Below, one piece after another: positions 26,281 through 35,987 of a stretch of DNA of 64,000 bases (the first letter of the stretch is position 1; each line of letters begins with the position of its first letter). Origin of the DNA: Gallalistipes aquisgranensis. GTDB lineage: Bacteria; Bacteroidota; Bacteroidia; Bacteroidales; Rikenellaceae. The stretch spans positions 1,984,001-2,048,000 of the forward strand of contig NZ_JADCJY010000001.1 in assembly GCF_014982715.1 (NCBI RefSeq), read 5' to 3'. The position numbers and the translations under genes are program-made. The notes under the pieces are model-generated. The model did not search any database. It had not been told where the DNA came from and saw nothing but the letters and a program-made list of their open reading frames with translations.

Positions 26281-29010
26281 CTACTTTTCCTGTTTGAGCG
26301 CCGCATGGGCGGCAGCCAGGCGTGCGATGGGCACGCGGAAAGGCGAGCAGGAGACGTAGTTCAGACCGGCATAGTGGCAGAACTCCACGCTGGAAGGCTC
26401 GCCGCCGTGCTCGCCGCAGATACCGCACTTGAGGGCGGGACGGGTGCTGCGGCCCTTGAAGACGGCCTCGCGCACCAACTGCCCCACGCCGTTGCGGTCG
26501 AGAATCTGGAACGGGTCGTTCTTCAGGATACCCTTCTCCAGGTAGACGGGCAGGAACTTGCCGATATCGTCGCGCGAGAAACCGAGGGTCATCTGCGTCA
26601 AGTCGTTCGTACCGAACGAGAAGAATTCGGCCACCTCGGCGATCTGGTTGGCGGTGACGGCGGCACGCGGCACCTCGATCATCGTGCCCACCAGATACTC
26701 GATCCGGTCGTTGCGCTCGGTGAACACCTGCTCGGCCACGCTGTCGATGATATTCTTCTGATAGCGGAGCTCCTTGTGGTTGCCCACCAGCGGCACCATG
26801 ATCTCCACGTGCACCGGAATCCCCCGCTTCTTCACGTTCATGGCAGCCTCGATGATGGCACGGGCCTGCATCTCCGTAATTTCGGGATAGGTATTGCCCA
26901 GACGGCAGCCGCGGTGACCCAGCATCGGATTCACCTCGTGCAGGGCCTCCACCTTGGCCTTGATCTTTTCGTAGGGCACACCCATCTCCTGCGCCAGCTC
27001 CCTCTGCTCCTTCTCGAACTGGGGAACGAACTCGTGCAGGGGCGGATCGAGCAGGCGGACAGTCACGGGCAGACCGTTCATCACCTCGAACAGACCCTCG
27101 AAGTCACCGCGCTGGATCGGCAGCAGCTTGGCCAGCGCCACGCGGCGTCCGGCTTCGTCGTCGGCCAGAATCATCTCGCGCACGGCCTTGATCCGGTCGC
27201 CCTCGAAGAACATGTGCTCCGTGCGGCAGAGACCGATGCCCTCGGCACCGAACCCGAAAGCCACCTTCGCATCGGCGGGCGTGTCGGCATTGGCACGCAC
27301 TTTCAGATGGGCGAATTTGGAAGTGAGGTCCATCAGTTTGGCGAAATCTCCGCTCAGTTCGGCGGCACGCGTGGCCACCTGGCCGAGGTACACCTCGCCG
27401 GTGGAGCCGTTCAGCGAAATCCAGTCGCCCTCCTTCACGGTGACGCCGCCCACGCTCAGCGTACGGGCCTTGTAGTCGATCACCAGTTCGCCGGCACCCG
27501 ACACGCAGCACTTGCCCATACCGCGGGCCACAACGGCCGCATGGGAGGTCATGCCGCCGCGGGCGGTGAGAATGCCCTCGGCCACATGCATACCCTTCAG
27601 GTCCTCGGGCGAAGTCTCGATCCGCACGAGCACCACCTTCTTGCCGTCGGCAGCCCACTTCTCGGCGTCTTCGGCGAAGAAGACCACGCTGCCGGCAGCG
27701 GCGCCCGGCGAAGCGGGCAGCCCCTTGGCGATCACCTTGGCGCTCTTCATGGCAGTCTTGTCGAAAACAGGGTGCAGCAGCTCGTCCAGCTTCTCGGGCT
27801 CACAGCGCATCACGGCCGTCTTCTCGTCGATCAGCTTTTCGTCCAGCATGTCCATGGCGATCTTGACCATGGCGGCGCCGGTACGCTTGCCGTTGCGGGT
27901 CTGGAGCATCCAGAGCTTGCCGTCCTGGATGGTGAACTCCATGTCCTGCATGTCGGTGAAATACCTCTCCAGATTGTGCTGTATCTCGTCCAGTTCCTTG
28001 TACACCTCGGGCATCACCTCCTCCAGCGAAGGATATTTCGTCCTGCGCTCCTCCTCGGAGATGTTCTGCGCCTTGGCCCAGCGTTTCGACCCTTCGAGGG
28101 TGATCTGCTGCGGCGTCCGGATACCGGCCACCACATCCTCGCCCTGGGCATTGACCAGATACTCGCCGTTGAAGATGTTCTCCCCCGTGGCGGCATCGCG
28201 CGAGAAGGCCACGCCCGTGGCGGAGTTCTCACCCATGTTGCCGAACACCATGGCCTGCACGGTGACGGCCGTACCCCACTCGGCGGGAATGTTGTTGAGC
28301 TTGCGGTACAGGATGGCACGTTCGTTCATCCAGCTCTGGAAGACGGCGCATACGGCACCCCACAGCTGGTCCCACGGATTGGCCGGGAAATCCTCACCGG
28401 TCTGCTTCTTCACGGCGGCCTTGAAACGCTTCACGAGCTCCTTCAGATCGTCGGTCGTCAGGTCCGTGTCGTTCTTCACGCCGCGCTCGGCCTTCACCTG
28501 GTCGATGATCTCCTCGAAGGGATCGTGGTCCTCCTTGCTGGCGGGCTTCATGCCCAGCACCACGTCGCCGTACATCTGCACGAAACGGCGGTAGGAGTCC
28601 CACGCGAAACGGGGATTGCCCGTCCGTTTGGAGACGGCCTCCACGGCCTGGTCGTTCATGCCGAGGTTCAGGATCGTATCCATCATGCCGGGCATCGAGG
28701 CGCGCGCACCCGAACGCACCGAAACCAGCAGAGGATTGGTCTCGCTGCCGAAACCGGTGCCGGTCAGTTTCTCGATCTGTTTCACGGCATCCTCCACGGC
28801 GGGACGGATCAGCTCCACGACCTTCTCCTTTCCGTGCTCGTAATACTCGGTGCAGACCTCCGTGGTGATGGTGAAACCGGGAGGCACGGGAATGCCGATC
28901 AGATTCATCTCGGCCAGATTGGCCCCCTTGCCGCCCAGCAGCTCTCTCATTTTTCCGTTCCCCTCGGCCTTTTTGTTGCCGAAGGTATAGACTCTTTTTA
29001 CGTTTGGCAT
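26281..29010 (-). CDS. ppdK: Pyruvate, phosphate dikinase
   Basis: Encodes 909 residues, full length. It interconverts pyruvate, ATP and phosphate with PEP, AMP and pyrophosphate; in anaerobic Bacteroidales it works in glycolysis or gluconeogenesis with pyrophosphate. The N-terminal ATP-grasp part begins GNKKAEGNGKMRELLGGKGA. The swivelling phosphohistidine domain has GGMTSHAAVVARGMGKCCVSG with the catalytic His. The C-terminal PEP domain has EGIGLCRTEHMFF and KCGICGEHGGEPSS. A good promoter lies upstream and a strong terminator follows. Confidence 0.97.
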   Translation of the reverse strand: MPNVKRVYTFGNKKAEGNGKMRELLGGKGANLAEMNLIGIPVPPGFTITTEVCTEYYEHGKEKVVELIRPAVEDAVKQIEKLTGTGFGSETNPLLVSVRSGARASMPGMMDTILNLGMNDQAVEAVSKRTGNPRFAWDSYRRFVQMYGDVVLGMKPASKEDHDPFEEIIDQVKAERGVKNDTDLTTDDLKELVKRFKAAVKKQTGEDFPANPWDQLWGAVCAVFQSWMNERAILYRKLNNIPAEWGTAVTVQAMVFGNMGENSATGVAFSRDAATGENIFNGEYLVNAQGEDVVAGIRTPQQITLEGSKRWAKAQNISEEERRTKYPSLEEVMPEVYKELDEIQHNLERYFTDMQDMEFTIQDGKLWMLQTRNGKRTGAAMVKIAMDMLDEKLIDEKTAVMRCEPEKLDELLHPVFDKTAMKSAKVIAKGLPASPGAAAGSVVFFAEDAEKWAADGKKVVLVRIETSPEDLKGMHVAEGILTARGGMTSHAAVVARGMGKCCVSGAGELVIDYKARTLSVGGVTVKEGDWISLNGSTGEVYLGQVATRAAELSGDFAKLMDLTSKFAHLKVRANADTPADAKVAFGFGAEGIGLCRTEHMFFEGDRIKAVREMILADDEAGRRVALAKLLPIQRGDFEGLFEVMNGLPVTVRLLDPPLHEFVPQFEKEQRELAQEMGVPYEKIKAKVEALHEVNPMLGHRGCRLGNTYPEITEMQARAIIEAAMNVKKRGIPVHVEIMVPLVGNHKELRYQKNIIDSVAEQVFTERNDRIEYLVGTMIEVPRAAVTANQIAEVAEFFSFGTNDLTQMTLGFSRDDIGKFLPVYLEKGILKNDPFQILDRNGVGQLVREAVFKGRSTRPALKCGICGEHGGEPSSVEFCHYAGLNYVSCSPFRVPIARLAAAHAALKQEK

Positions 29011-29056
29011 ATTGATTTATCGGTTAATTTAATTAGGTACTGTATTTTCAGATTGT

Positions 29057-29089
29057 CCAAGATACGGGAATTTTTGTAATTATCAAAAA
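29057..29089 (-). promoter_or_regulatory. Promoter of ppdK
   Basis: On the minus strand, TTTTTG (TTG at 29084-29086), a 19-nt spacer and TATCTTGG (29057-29064) give a near-consensus Bacteroidota promoter, with a leader of about 40 nt. It nearly touches the stop codon of the upstream gene, so ppdK is transcribed on its own. Confidence 0.7.
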
Positions 29090-29090
29090 A

Positions 29091-30065
29091 TTAACGTGTC
29101 AACTCGACAAAAACGGGCAAATGATCGCTGAATCCGCCCGTGTAGGCTCCGGAGGAAAAGGTCCGCAGCGGATATCCACGGCGCCCGGCGTCTCCCGGGG
29201 AAAGCATCCATTCCCGGACGAAGATGCCCGCCCGGTCGTAGCGCCACCCGTCGCCGGAGAGGAACCCGTTGTCCAGAAAGAAATTGTCGTACAGGTTCCA
29301 GCGGTCGCGGTAGACATAGGAGCCGTATCCGCGCCGGAACATCGGATAGAGCGGACCGAACAGGAAGACGCTCCCGTCCGCCACCCGGCGGCCCGTGCGG
29401 AATGCCCGGCGCATGGCCCGGTCGGTGGGATTTGCATTGAAATCGCCCGCCACGACCATTCTCGCCCGGGGATCGGCCCGGTGCAGCGAATCGACGAAAC
29501 GGTAAAGCCTCGCCAGCGAAGCGACCCTCCGCCCGTAAACGTTGAACTGCGACGGAAGATGGCATATCACCAGATCGACCCGCTCGCCGAGCAGTTCGCC
29601 CCGCACATAGAGAAACTCGCGGCCCGAGGCCGAAGGCACCTGCCGCACCCGTTCCGGAATGAACTTGTCGCCCTTGTAGAGCAACGCCACGTCCATGCCG
29701 CGATAATCGCCCGTAGTACGGTGGATATAGTTGTAGTCGGTGCGCAGGGTCATCACCAGCTCCCGCACGGCCCGCTCGCTCTCGACCTCCGCCAGACCGA
29801 TCACGTCGGGCGCCATGGCGTCGATCACCCGGGCCAGGTTGCGCAGTTTCGCGCCGTAACGCTCCCCGCCCCAGCCCATCCGGCCCCCGGGCGTATAGTC
29901 GCGGTCATCATAGAAGGCCGAAGGCACCGTATCGTACAGGTTCTCGACATTATAAAACGCCAGCGACACGCGTTCCTGAGCCGCGGAGGGCAAAGAAGCG
30001 GCAAGCCCCGACACCCAGAACAGCGCGGCCAGCAACCAGACTTTCATATCCGAACGCATATCCAT
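29091..30065 (-). CDS. Secreted endonuclease/exonuclease/phosphatase-family protein
   Basis: Encodes 324 residues with a signal peptide (core VWLLAALFWVSGLAASLPSA). The EEP fold is shown by VSLAFYNVENLYDT, DVIGLAEVESERAV (metal-binding Glu), MVVAGDFNANP (Asp/Asn) and GGFSDHLPVFVEL (catalytic Asp-His). Such envelope EEP proteins may cleave nucleic acids, phosphoesters or lipids; the substrate here is unknown. The start ATG at 30063-30065 has in-frame alternatives at codons 3 and 7. It follows mnmA by 71 bp on the same strand and may belong to the rpsP-rimM-mnmA unit. Confidence 0.88.
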   Translation of the reverse strand: MDMRSDMKVWLLAALFWVSGLAASLPSAAQERVSLAFYNVENLYDTVPSAFYDDRDYTPGGRMGWGGERYGAKLRNLARVIDAMAPDVIGLAEVESERAVRELVMTLRTDYNYIHRTTGDYRGMDVALLYKGDKFIPERVRQVPSASGREFLYVRGELLGERVDLVICHLPSQFNVYGRRVASLARLYRFVDSLHRADPRARMVVAGDFNANPTDRAMRRAFRTGRRVADGSVFLFGPLYPMFRRGYGSYVYRDRWNLYDNFFLDNGFLSGDGWRYDRAGIFVREWMLSPGDAGRRGYPLRTFSSGAYTGGFSDHLPVFVELTR

Positions 30066-30136
30066 GATTCAATCGGTTCCTCCTTATCGACGGCGACGGA
30101 ACTATCCGCAGCGCGAAAAAACGTCCGGCACGCAGG

Positions 30137-31342
30137 CTACCGGTCGATCACGCCGGAGCCCACCAGTTCCTCGCCGTCGTACCATGCGGCGAACTGTCCG
30201 GCCGTCACGCCCCGTTGGGGCCGGTCGAACACGAGATAGCCGCCCCGCTCCGTCACATAGAGCCGCCCCGCCTGCAAGGGCTGGCGATACCGGATGCGCA
30301 GGCTGTACGGGCGACATTCGCCCGCCTCCATCCGCAGGTCGGGCCGAATCCAGTGCATCACCTGAGGCAGGATGCGCAGCCCTCTCCGGAACAGACCCGG
30401 ATGCTCCTGCCCCTGTCCCACGTAGATGATGTTGCGCTCCACGTCGGTGGCGATCACGAAGAGCGGCTCGGGACGCCCCCCCACATTGAGCCCTTTGCGC
30501 TGGCCGATCGTATAGAAATGGGCGCCGTTGTGCTCGCCCGCCTTCCGGCCGTCGGACGGTTCGTATTCGTACGGGGCCGCCAGCGCATCGAGTCCCTCCT
30601 GTGTATCCGGACCCATGCCGCACAGGGCTTCCGCACGGGCATAGCCGGGCCAGTCGGCCGGAATCTCCACGATGTCGCCCCGGCAAGCCTTCAGTTTCTG
30701 CTGCAGGAAAACGGGCAGGTCCACCTTACCCACGAAACAGATGCCCTGGGAATCTTTCCTCCGGGCCGTGGCCAGGCCCTGTTCTTCGGCGATGCGGCGC
30801 ACCTCGGGCTTCACCATCTCCCCGATCGGGAACATGGCCCGGGAGAGCTGTTCCTGGGACAGCTGGCAAAGGAAATAGCTCTGGTCCTTGTTGGGGTCGC
30901 TGCCGGCCAGCAGCCGGTACACCCTCCTTCCGTCCGCCTCCGTTTCGGCCCGGCGGCAGTAATGCCCCGTCGCCACATAGTCGGCCCCCAGTTTCAGCGC
31001 CTCCTTCAGAAAGACGTCGAACTTGATCTCCCGGTTGCAGAGCACATCGGGATTGGGCGTGCGGCCCCGCTCATATTCGGAGAACATATAATCGACCACC
31101 CGGCGGCGATACTCCCCGCTCAGATCGACCACATGCAGCGGAATGTCCAGCCGGCGGGCCACCAGTTCGGCGAACACGCGGTCGTCGTGCCACGGACAGT
31201 CGCCCGCCAGCGTACCCGTCGTATCGTGCCAGTTAATCATGAAAAGACCCACCACGTCGTAGCCCTGCTCCCGGAGCAGCCAGGCCGCGACGCTCGAATC
31301 GACACCCCCGGAGAGGCCTATGACCACACGCTCTTTCGCCAT
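30137..31342 (-). CDS. mnmA: tRNA-specific 2-thiouridylase MnmA
   Basis: Encodes 401 residues from the ATG at 31340-31342; a GTG 11 codons upstream is less likely. It thiolates uridine 34 of tRNA-Lys, -Glu and -Gln. The ATP pyrophosphatase loop is GLSGGVDSSVAAW near the N terminus. Catalytic cysteines lie in NPDVLCNREIKF and DSQGICFVGKV, and the GQRKGLNVGG block follows. It sits downstream of rimM with a 90-bp gap, so three translation- or RNA-related genes (rpsP, rimM, mnmA) lie together. Confidence 0.96.
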   Translation of the reverse strand: MAKERVVIGLSGGVDSSVAAWLLREQGYDVVGLFMINWHDTTGTLAGDCPWHDDRVFAELVARRLDIPLHVVDLSGEYRRRVVDYMFSEYERGRTPNPDVLCNREIKFDVFLKEALKLGADYVATGHYCRRAETEADGRRVYRLLAGSDPNKDQSYFLCQLSQEQLSRAMFPIGEMVKPEVRRIAEEQGLATARRKDSQGICFVGKVDLPVFLQQKLKACRGDIVEIPADWPGYARAEALCGMGPDTQEGLDALAAPYEYEPSDGRKAGEHNGAHFYTIGQRKGLNVGGRPEPLFVIATDVERNIIYVGQGQEHPGLFRRGLRILPQVMHWIRPDLRMEAGECRPYSLRIRYRQPLQAGRLYVTERGGYLVFDRPQRGVTAGQFAAWYDGEELVGSGVIDR

Positions 31343-31432
31343 ACCGAACCAGATTTTCGTCCCTTGATAAAACACAATATGCCGCCGACGTCCCTCCGGG
31401 AAGCCTGCGGCACGGATCGTTCCCTCCCGGTC

Positions 31433-31948
31433 CTATTCCGTATAGAGTTCCAACAACCCCTCGGGCAGCGAGAAAACCACCACCCGCCGGGTCAGGTCGA
31501 AACTCGCTATAAAATCGTCCACGGCAGGCACCAACACCTCCCTGCCCTGCAACCCGATCCTGAAAAGAGGGTTTTCGCCCTCCTCGAACCCTTCGATCTC
31601 GCCCTCCACTCCGTCGGTCAGCCGGGCCCGGAAACCGACCAGATCCTCCATATAGATCTCGTCGTCCTCGGCCTCCCCGTCGGGAACCCGCTCCCGCAAC
31701 AGGAGCTCGAGCCCTACGAGCTCGCCCGCCCGCACTTCATTGTCGAGATCGGCGAACGAAAGGAGCGCACCGGAGCGGCCCCTGCGTTCGAAATGTTCCA
31801 TAAAAAGAGGAACCGCCAGCGAGTCGATCCTCACGAACAGCGGTTCCTCTATCTTGAAATCGGCGGGAAACGAATCGTACAGATTTACCAGAAGTTCGCC
31901 CTTGCGGCCGAACAACTTCGAGACCCGTCCCACCGGAAGCATGCCCAT
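31433..31948 (-). CDS. rimM: 16S rRNA processing factor RimM
   Basis: Encodes 171 residues. RimM helps mature the 30S head and binds ribosomal protein S19. The N-terminal beta-barrel begins LPVGRVSKLFGRKGELLVNLY, and the PRC-barrel part contains DDEIYMEDLVGFRA and REVLVPAVDDFI. It follows rpsP by 12 bp, the classic order. Confidence 0.94.
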   Translation of the reverse strand: MGMLPVGRVSKLFGRKGELLVNLYDSFPADFKIEEPLFVRIDSLAVPLFMEHFERRGRSGALLSFADLDNEVRAGELVGLELLLRERVPDGEAEDDEIYMEDLVGFRARLTDGVEGEIEGFEEGENPLFRIGLQGREVLVPAVDDFIASFDLTRRVVVFSLPEGLLELYTE

Positions 31949-31960
31949 CTCCGCCGGAGA

Positions 31961-32539
31961 TTAAGCCTCTTCCTGAGCGATCTTGGTTTCGGGAGCCTCT
32001 TCGGCCACACCCTCGGTTGCGGCGGCTTCGGCCTCCTCGGCAGCCTGTTCGGCAGCCAGTTTGGCGGCCTCTTCGGCAGCGGCGGCCTTCTTGGCGGCCA
32101 GCGCTTTGGCCCGCTCCTCGTTCACCTTGGCCTCTTCGGCCAGACGGGCCTTCTCGGCAGCGGTCTTGTCGGCGCCCAGCTTGTTGGCTTTGGCTTCGAT
32201 CTTGGCTGCTTTCTGCTCCATCCACTTGGCGAAACGGCTCTCGGCCTCCTCTGCGGAGAACGCGCCCTTGGCCACACCGCCCAGCAGGTGTTTCTTATAC
32301 ATCACCCCCTTGTACGACAGAATGGCTCTGCAGGTATCGGTGGGTTGTGCGCCTTTTTGCAACCAATCCAGAGCTCTATCGAAGCTCAGATCGATCGTAG
32401 CAGGATTCGTGTTCGGATTGTAGACTCCGATCTTCTCGATAAACTTACCATCACGTGGCGCCCTGCCATCTGCGACGACGATATGATAGAAGGCGAAACC
32501 CTTCTTACCGTGACGCGACAATCTGATTTTTACAGGCAT
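31961..32539 (-). CDS. rpsP: 30S ribosomal protein S16 with extended C-terminal tail
   Basis: Encodes 192 residues. The S16 core takes about the first 80 ([20 protein letters not shown], then [15 protein letters not shown] and [16 protein letters not shown]). The last 75 or so residues are a low-complexity helical tail made of A, E and K, ending in QEEA. Most bacterial S16 proteins are 80-90 residues; long tails are usual in Bacteroidota. The promoter and a small leader hairpin lie upstream, and rimM follows. Confidence 0.96.
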   Translation of the reverse strand: MPVKIRLSRHGKKGFAFYHIVVADGRAPRDGKFIEKIGVYNPNTNPATIDLSFDRALDWLQKGAQPTDTCRAILSYKGVMYKKHLLGGVAKGAFSAEEAESRFAKWMEQKAAKIEAKANKLGADKTAAEKARLAEEAKVNEERAKALAAKKAAAAEEAAKLAAEQAAEEAEAAATEGVAEEAPETKIAQEEA

Positions 32540-32567
32540 TGTACTTGAATTTTTATGTTTTTACCGT

Positions 32568-32586
32568 CCCGTTCACGGGGAACGGG
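32568..32586 (-). promoter_or_regulatory. Leader hairpin of rpsP
   Basis: CCCGTTC (32568-32574) pairs with GAACGGG (32580-32586) around a 5-nt loop in the roughly 45-nt rpsP leader, just after the expected transcription start. Autoregulation by S16 is possible but unproven. Confidence 0.4.
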
Positions 32587-32590
32587 GCTG

Positions 32591-32621
32591 CAAATATAAG
32601 GCATTATTCCCGAAAAACCAA
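32591..32621 (-). promoter_or_regulatory. Promoter of rpsP-rimM
   Basis: On the minus strand, TTG (32619-32621), a 20-nt spacer and TATATTTG (32591-32598) match consensus. Confidence 0.7.
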
Positions 32622-32664
32622 GACATCCGGGCTTTTTTGGCTCTGCCGCGGCGGACGGAACCCC

Positions 32665-34221
32665 TTACAGCTGCTTCACCGCCCCTTCAGGAGCCCTCAC
32701 CACCTGCTTCACGCCCTCCAGTTCGTTGTCGCGCAACAGGATCGAGGAGGAGTCACCCGTCGCCTCGAGGAAGAGGGCCGGCGCCCCCGTCTGCTGGCGG
32801 AACCCGGAAATGCGTATCCGCCGGCCGTCGACGATACGCACCATAGGCATCTTCTCGGCTGGTTTCTCACCCTGGAAGTTGTTCAGCCACACATTCTCCA
32901 CGTCGTCCATGATGATGGCCGGGCGCTTGTCCGGCTCCTGCGTGAAGAGCTGGATGTTCTCCATCGTGATATTCTCTGCATGGCGGATGTAAAGGCCGTG
33001 CGAAGGGGTCGTGTAACCGAACATGTTGTTCTGGGGATAGCCGGCCTCCTTTTCGGGCATCACTTTCAGGGCATGCGTCGTGGTTCCCTTGCCCATGCTG
33101 CGGATCACGATGTCGCGCAGGGTCACTCCGCTTACCCGGTGGCCGGGAACGCCCGTGATCGAGGAACTCATGAAGCCTTCGCTCTCGGCGGTGACCTGGC
33201 TGATGAGCACGTTCTTCAGATGGCGCACCTCGCCATTGCGGGCGCCGAGCCGGATGAAGATCGGGGTCATGACGCCCCGCATGACGATATTGCTGATGGT
33301 GATGTTCTCCATCATGCCGCCGTCCACCATCTCCAGCGCGATGCCCATCTCGCACGAGGCCGGATTGGTGATGCCCGTGAAGTTCGTGCGGTCCTTCACG
33401 TTGTGGGTCGGGGCCCGGCGGATGGCGCAGTTGGTGATGGCGATGTTGCGGAAACCGGCCCAGCCGGACGTGCCGAACTTTATGGCGTTGCAGTTGGTGG
33501 CCAGGATGCAGTTGGTCACCACGACATTCTCCACGATATATTTGCGGGCGCGGCTGTCGCTCTTGAAACAGAGGGCGTCGTCCTCGCTGTATATGATGCA
33601 GTCGGAGATCACCACGTTGCACGCGTCGATGTCGATGCCGTCGTTGTTGTGGTTGGAGAACGAATAGATCTTCACCCCGCGCACCTGGATGTCCTCGCTC
33701 TGCAACAGGCGGAGCGTCCAGGTTCCGGGAGCCGTGAGCGTGACGTCCTCGATGCGGATATCCTTGCTCTTCATCACCCGGACGTTGTTGAACCGGCGCC
33801 CCTTACCTTTGAACTCGGCATTGTCGCCCAGATCGAAGACCGGATCGCCGCCCTGCCCGTCTACCGTGCCGAAACCGGTGAGGGCCGCGTTCTTCACCCC
33901 GTCGAAATTCACCAGGGCCGTGGTACCCTTCGGATAATCGCCCGCCTCCTCCGAACTGCGGGTACTACCCAGCAGACGGGCCCGTTTGCTCAAACGCAGT
34001 TCGACGTTGTCCCTAATCCAGATCGCACCGGTCAGATAGACGCCGTCGGGTACGATCACCGTACCGCCGCCGGCCGCCGAACAGTCGTCGATGGCCTGCT
34101 GCAACGCCTTCGTGCAATAACTTTTCCCGTCGGGTTTGGGTTTGTATTTCATAACGTTTATCTCCATGGCTCCGGCACCCAGCCAGCCCAGGGAGAGCAA
34201 AACGACCAAAATCCTCTTCAT
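32665..34221 (-). CDS. Glycoside hydrolase family 28 (polygalacturonase-like), copy 1
   Basis: Encodes 518 residues with a signal peptide ending near LGAGA. The pectate-lyase/GH28 parallel beta-helix shows AGGGTVIVPDGVYLTGAI near the start, the GH28 catalytic segment HNNDGIDIDACNVVI and SEDDALCFKSD, and many short repeats of the form xxNITISN. GH28 enzymes hydrolyse alpha-galacturonosyl or rhamnogalacturonan linkages in pectin. The general-acid Asp residues appear present. It follows copy 2 by 14 bp and is cotranscribed with it. A periplasmic role in glycan breakdown is likely; the exact substrate is unknown. Confidence 0.88.
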   Translation of the reverse strand: MKRILVVLLSLGWLGAGAMEINVMKYKPKPDGKSYCTKALQQAIDDCSAAGGGTVIVPDGVYLTGAIWIRDNVELRLSKRARLLGSTRSSEEAGDYPKGTTALVNFDGVKNAALTGFGTVDGQGGDPVFDLGDNAEFKGKGRRFNNVRVMKSKDIRIEDVTLTAPGTWTLRLLQSEDIQVRGVKIYSFSNHNNDGIDIDACNVVISDCIIYSEDDALCFKSDSRARKYIVENVVVTNCILATNCNAIKFGTSGWAGFRNIAITNCAIRRAPTHNVKDRTNFTGITNPASCEMGIALEMVDGGMMENITISNIVMRGVMTPIFIRLGARNGEVRHLKNVLISQVTAESEGFMSSSITGVPGHRVSGVTLRDIVIRSMGKGTTTHALKVMPEKEAGYPQNNMFGYTTPSHGLYIRHAENITMENIQLFTQEPDKRPAIIMDDVENVWLNNFQGEKPAEKMPMVRIVDGRRIRISGFRQQTGAPALFLEATGDSSSILLRDNELEGVKQVVRAPEGAVKQL

Positions 34222-34235
34222 ATCCTTTCGTTGTT

Positions 34236-35885
34236 TTATCGTACGGACACCTTATCGGCGGCACCGCTCTTCACACGTGCCGAAGGAAGCGAAGCGATCT
34301 GCGGCGTGTCGACCGACACGCCTTCCGACCCGCCGGTCACCTCGAACCAGACAGCGGCCGGAGCGGCCTCCGGAATCCGCACGTCGCGGAACCAGACGTC
34401 GCGCACCCCTTTCAGCAGGAATACCGAAGCCCCGGCATTGCCCGCCCCAGTGACGAAACCGGTCACCGACACCTCCGCGGCATTCTCCATCAGCACGAGC
34501 GGACGCCTGTCGGCCTCGTCGGGGAAAATCTGCACACCGTCGATGCGCATCCCCTTCACGTTCTTGACATACAGGCCCGACACGGGCATGTGGCCCCACA
34601 TGGTGGCCTCGGGATAGGAGGTCCGCTTCTCCGCCATCTCGACGGCGGCCATCTGTTCGGTTCCGCCCCCTTTGGTATGGATCAGGACGTTGTCGAGCAC
34701 GACGTTCTCCACGAAAGCGTTCTCGACGGCCGTCACCGAAGAGGCCGTCGAAGCCTCGCGGGCGATCACGTCCGACACGGAGACATTCCGGATCGAGCCC
34801 GGGCAGGGCTTGTCGGACTTGTCTCCGGCCGCATTCCGGGCACCGAGCCGGATGAAGATCGGGGCGCGTACCTCGTCCATCACGATATTGGAGACCGACA
34901 CGCCGTCGATCCGGCTGCCGTCCACGCTCTCGATGGCGATGCCGGCCAGCGGCGCGAGCGCATTGCCCCAGTGGTCGGGCTGAATGGTGGAAGCTCCCGT
35001 CCGCGCCAGCTCCTCGTCGGGGCGGCCCGCCTTGATGACCGAATTGCTGAAAACGATGTTGCGGAAATCGCCCAGCGTCTCCGTTCCGATCTTGAAACCG
35101 TTGCAGGAGCTGGTCAGGATACAGTTGGTCACGGTGACATTCTCGCAGGCACGCGACCAGTACTTCTGCACACGGTTCTTGAGCACGATGGCGTCATCGG
35201 CCGTGTAGATGTCGCAGTCGGAGATCGTCACGTTGCGCGAGGCCACGATGTCGATGCCGTCCGTATTGGGACCGTGCAGGTAGTTGCGGATTTTCACCCC
35301 GCGGACCATCACTTCGTCGCACGCCAGCAGGTTCACCGTCCAGCTCTCGGAGTCGCGCAGGGTGACCCCTTCGATCCGCACGTTCCGGCACTCGGTGAGC
35401 AGGATCAGATTGCCCGGGGCCAGACGACGCCCCTTGCCGTCGGTGGGATGGTCGTGCCTGAACGTAGTCACCCAGCCGTACTGACGGCGCGAACGGCCCA
35501 GATCGGCCGCCACCCAGAACGAGGAACCCCGGCCGTCGAGCGTTCCCTCGCCCACGATGGCGATGTTCTCCGCCCCGGTGGCCCGGATCAGGTTGTAGGG
35601 ATCGTAATCCTCCATGCGGGTGCTGCCCAGCAGCGTCGCCCCCGCCTCGAGCCGCAGGGTCACGTTGTCCTTCAGATAGAGCGTGCCGCTCAGGTAGAGG
35701 CCAGCGGGAAGGAGCACTTCGCCCCCGCCTGCGGCGGAACATTTGTCGATGGCTTTCTGGATCACTTCGGTGCAGAGAGTCTGCCCGTCGGGCTTCGCCC
35801 CGGCCCGGGTGACATCGACGGTCACGCCCAGGGCGATCTGGGCAGCGAACAGCATACACGCTGCCAGCAATTTCATTTTCATCAT
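34236..35885 (-). CDS. Glycoside hydrolase family 28 (polygalacturonase-like), copy 2
   Basis: Encodes 549 residues from the ATG at 35883-35885; the frame is open upstream through the oppositely oriented FAD gene, but that part is not coding. A signal peptide (core LLAACMLFAAQIALG) is followed by a beta-helix with AGGGEVLLPAGLYLSGTLYL. The GH28 catalytic block is GPNTDGIDIVASRNVTISD, with TADDAIVLKN next. It is clearly related to the downstream copy 1, so the pair arose by duplication or joint acquisition. A CATCTTTG sequence (35911-35918, minus) may be its -7 box. Confidence 0.88.
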   Translation of the reverse strand: MMKMKLLAACMLFAAQIALGVTVDVTRAGAKPDGQTLCTEVIQKAIDKCSAAGGGEVLLPAGLYLSGTLYLKDNVTLRLEAGATLLGSTRMEDYDPYNLIRATGAENIAIVGEGTLDGRGSSFWVAADLGRSRRQYGWVTTFRHDHPTDGKGRRLAPGNLILLTECRNVRIEGVTLRDSESWTVNLLACDEVMVRGVKIRNYLHGPNTDGIDIVASRNVTISDCDIYTADDAIVLKNRVQKYWSRACENVTVTNCILTSSCNGFKIGTETLGDFRNIVFSNSVIKAGRPDEELARTGASTIQPDHWGNALAPLAGIAIESVDGSRIDGVSVSNIVMDEVRAPIFIRLGARNAAGDKSDKPCPGSIRNVSVSDVIAREASTASSVTAVENAFVENVVLDNVLIHTKGGGTEQMAAVEMAEKRTSYPEATMWGHMPVSGLYVKNVKGMRIDGVQIFPDEADRRPLVLMENAAEVSVTGFVTGAGNAGASVFLLKGVRDVWFRDVRIPEAAPAAVWFEVTGGSEGVSVDTPQIASLPSARVKSGAADKVSVR

Positions 35886-35950
35886 GTCGGTTTTTTCAGG
35901 GTTGGGAACACAAAGATGGGGAAAAAATTCAGAATTCAAAAAAATAGCCC

Positions 35951-35958
35951 TATCTTTC
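35951..35958 (+). promoter_or_regulatory. Possible -7 box for the FAD oxidoreductase
   Basis: TATCTTTC lies 29 bp before the ATG at 35988 in the divergent region shared with the GH28 pair; only the last base departs from TAnnTTTG. No good -33 element was found. Confidence 0.4.
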
Positions 35959-35987
35959 GGACACCTGACTAACAAACCCTTGAAAAA

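Noticed and set aside
25504-29079. Long open frame opposite ppdK (and similar long frames opposite ileS, the P-ATPase and mrdA)
   Set aside because: Composition is His/Arg-rich with no domain, mirrors the codon pattern of the conserved sense gene, and no independent start signals are seen.
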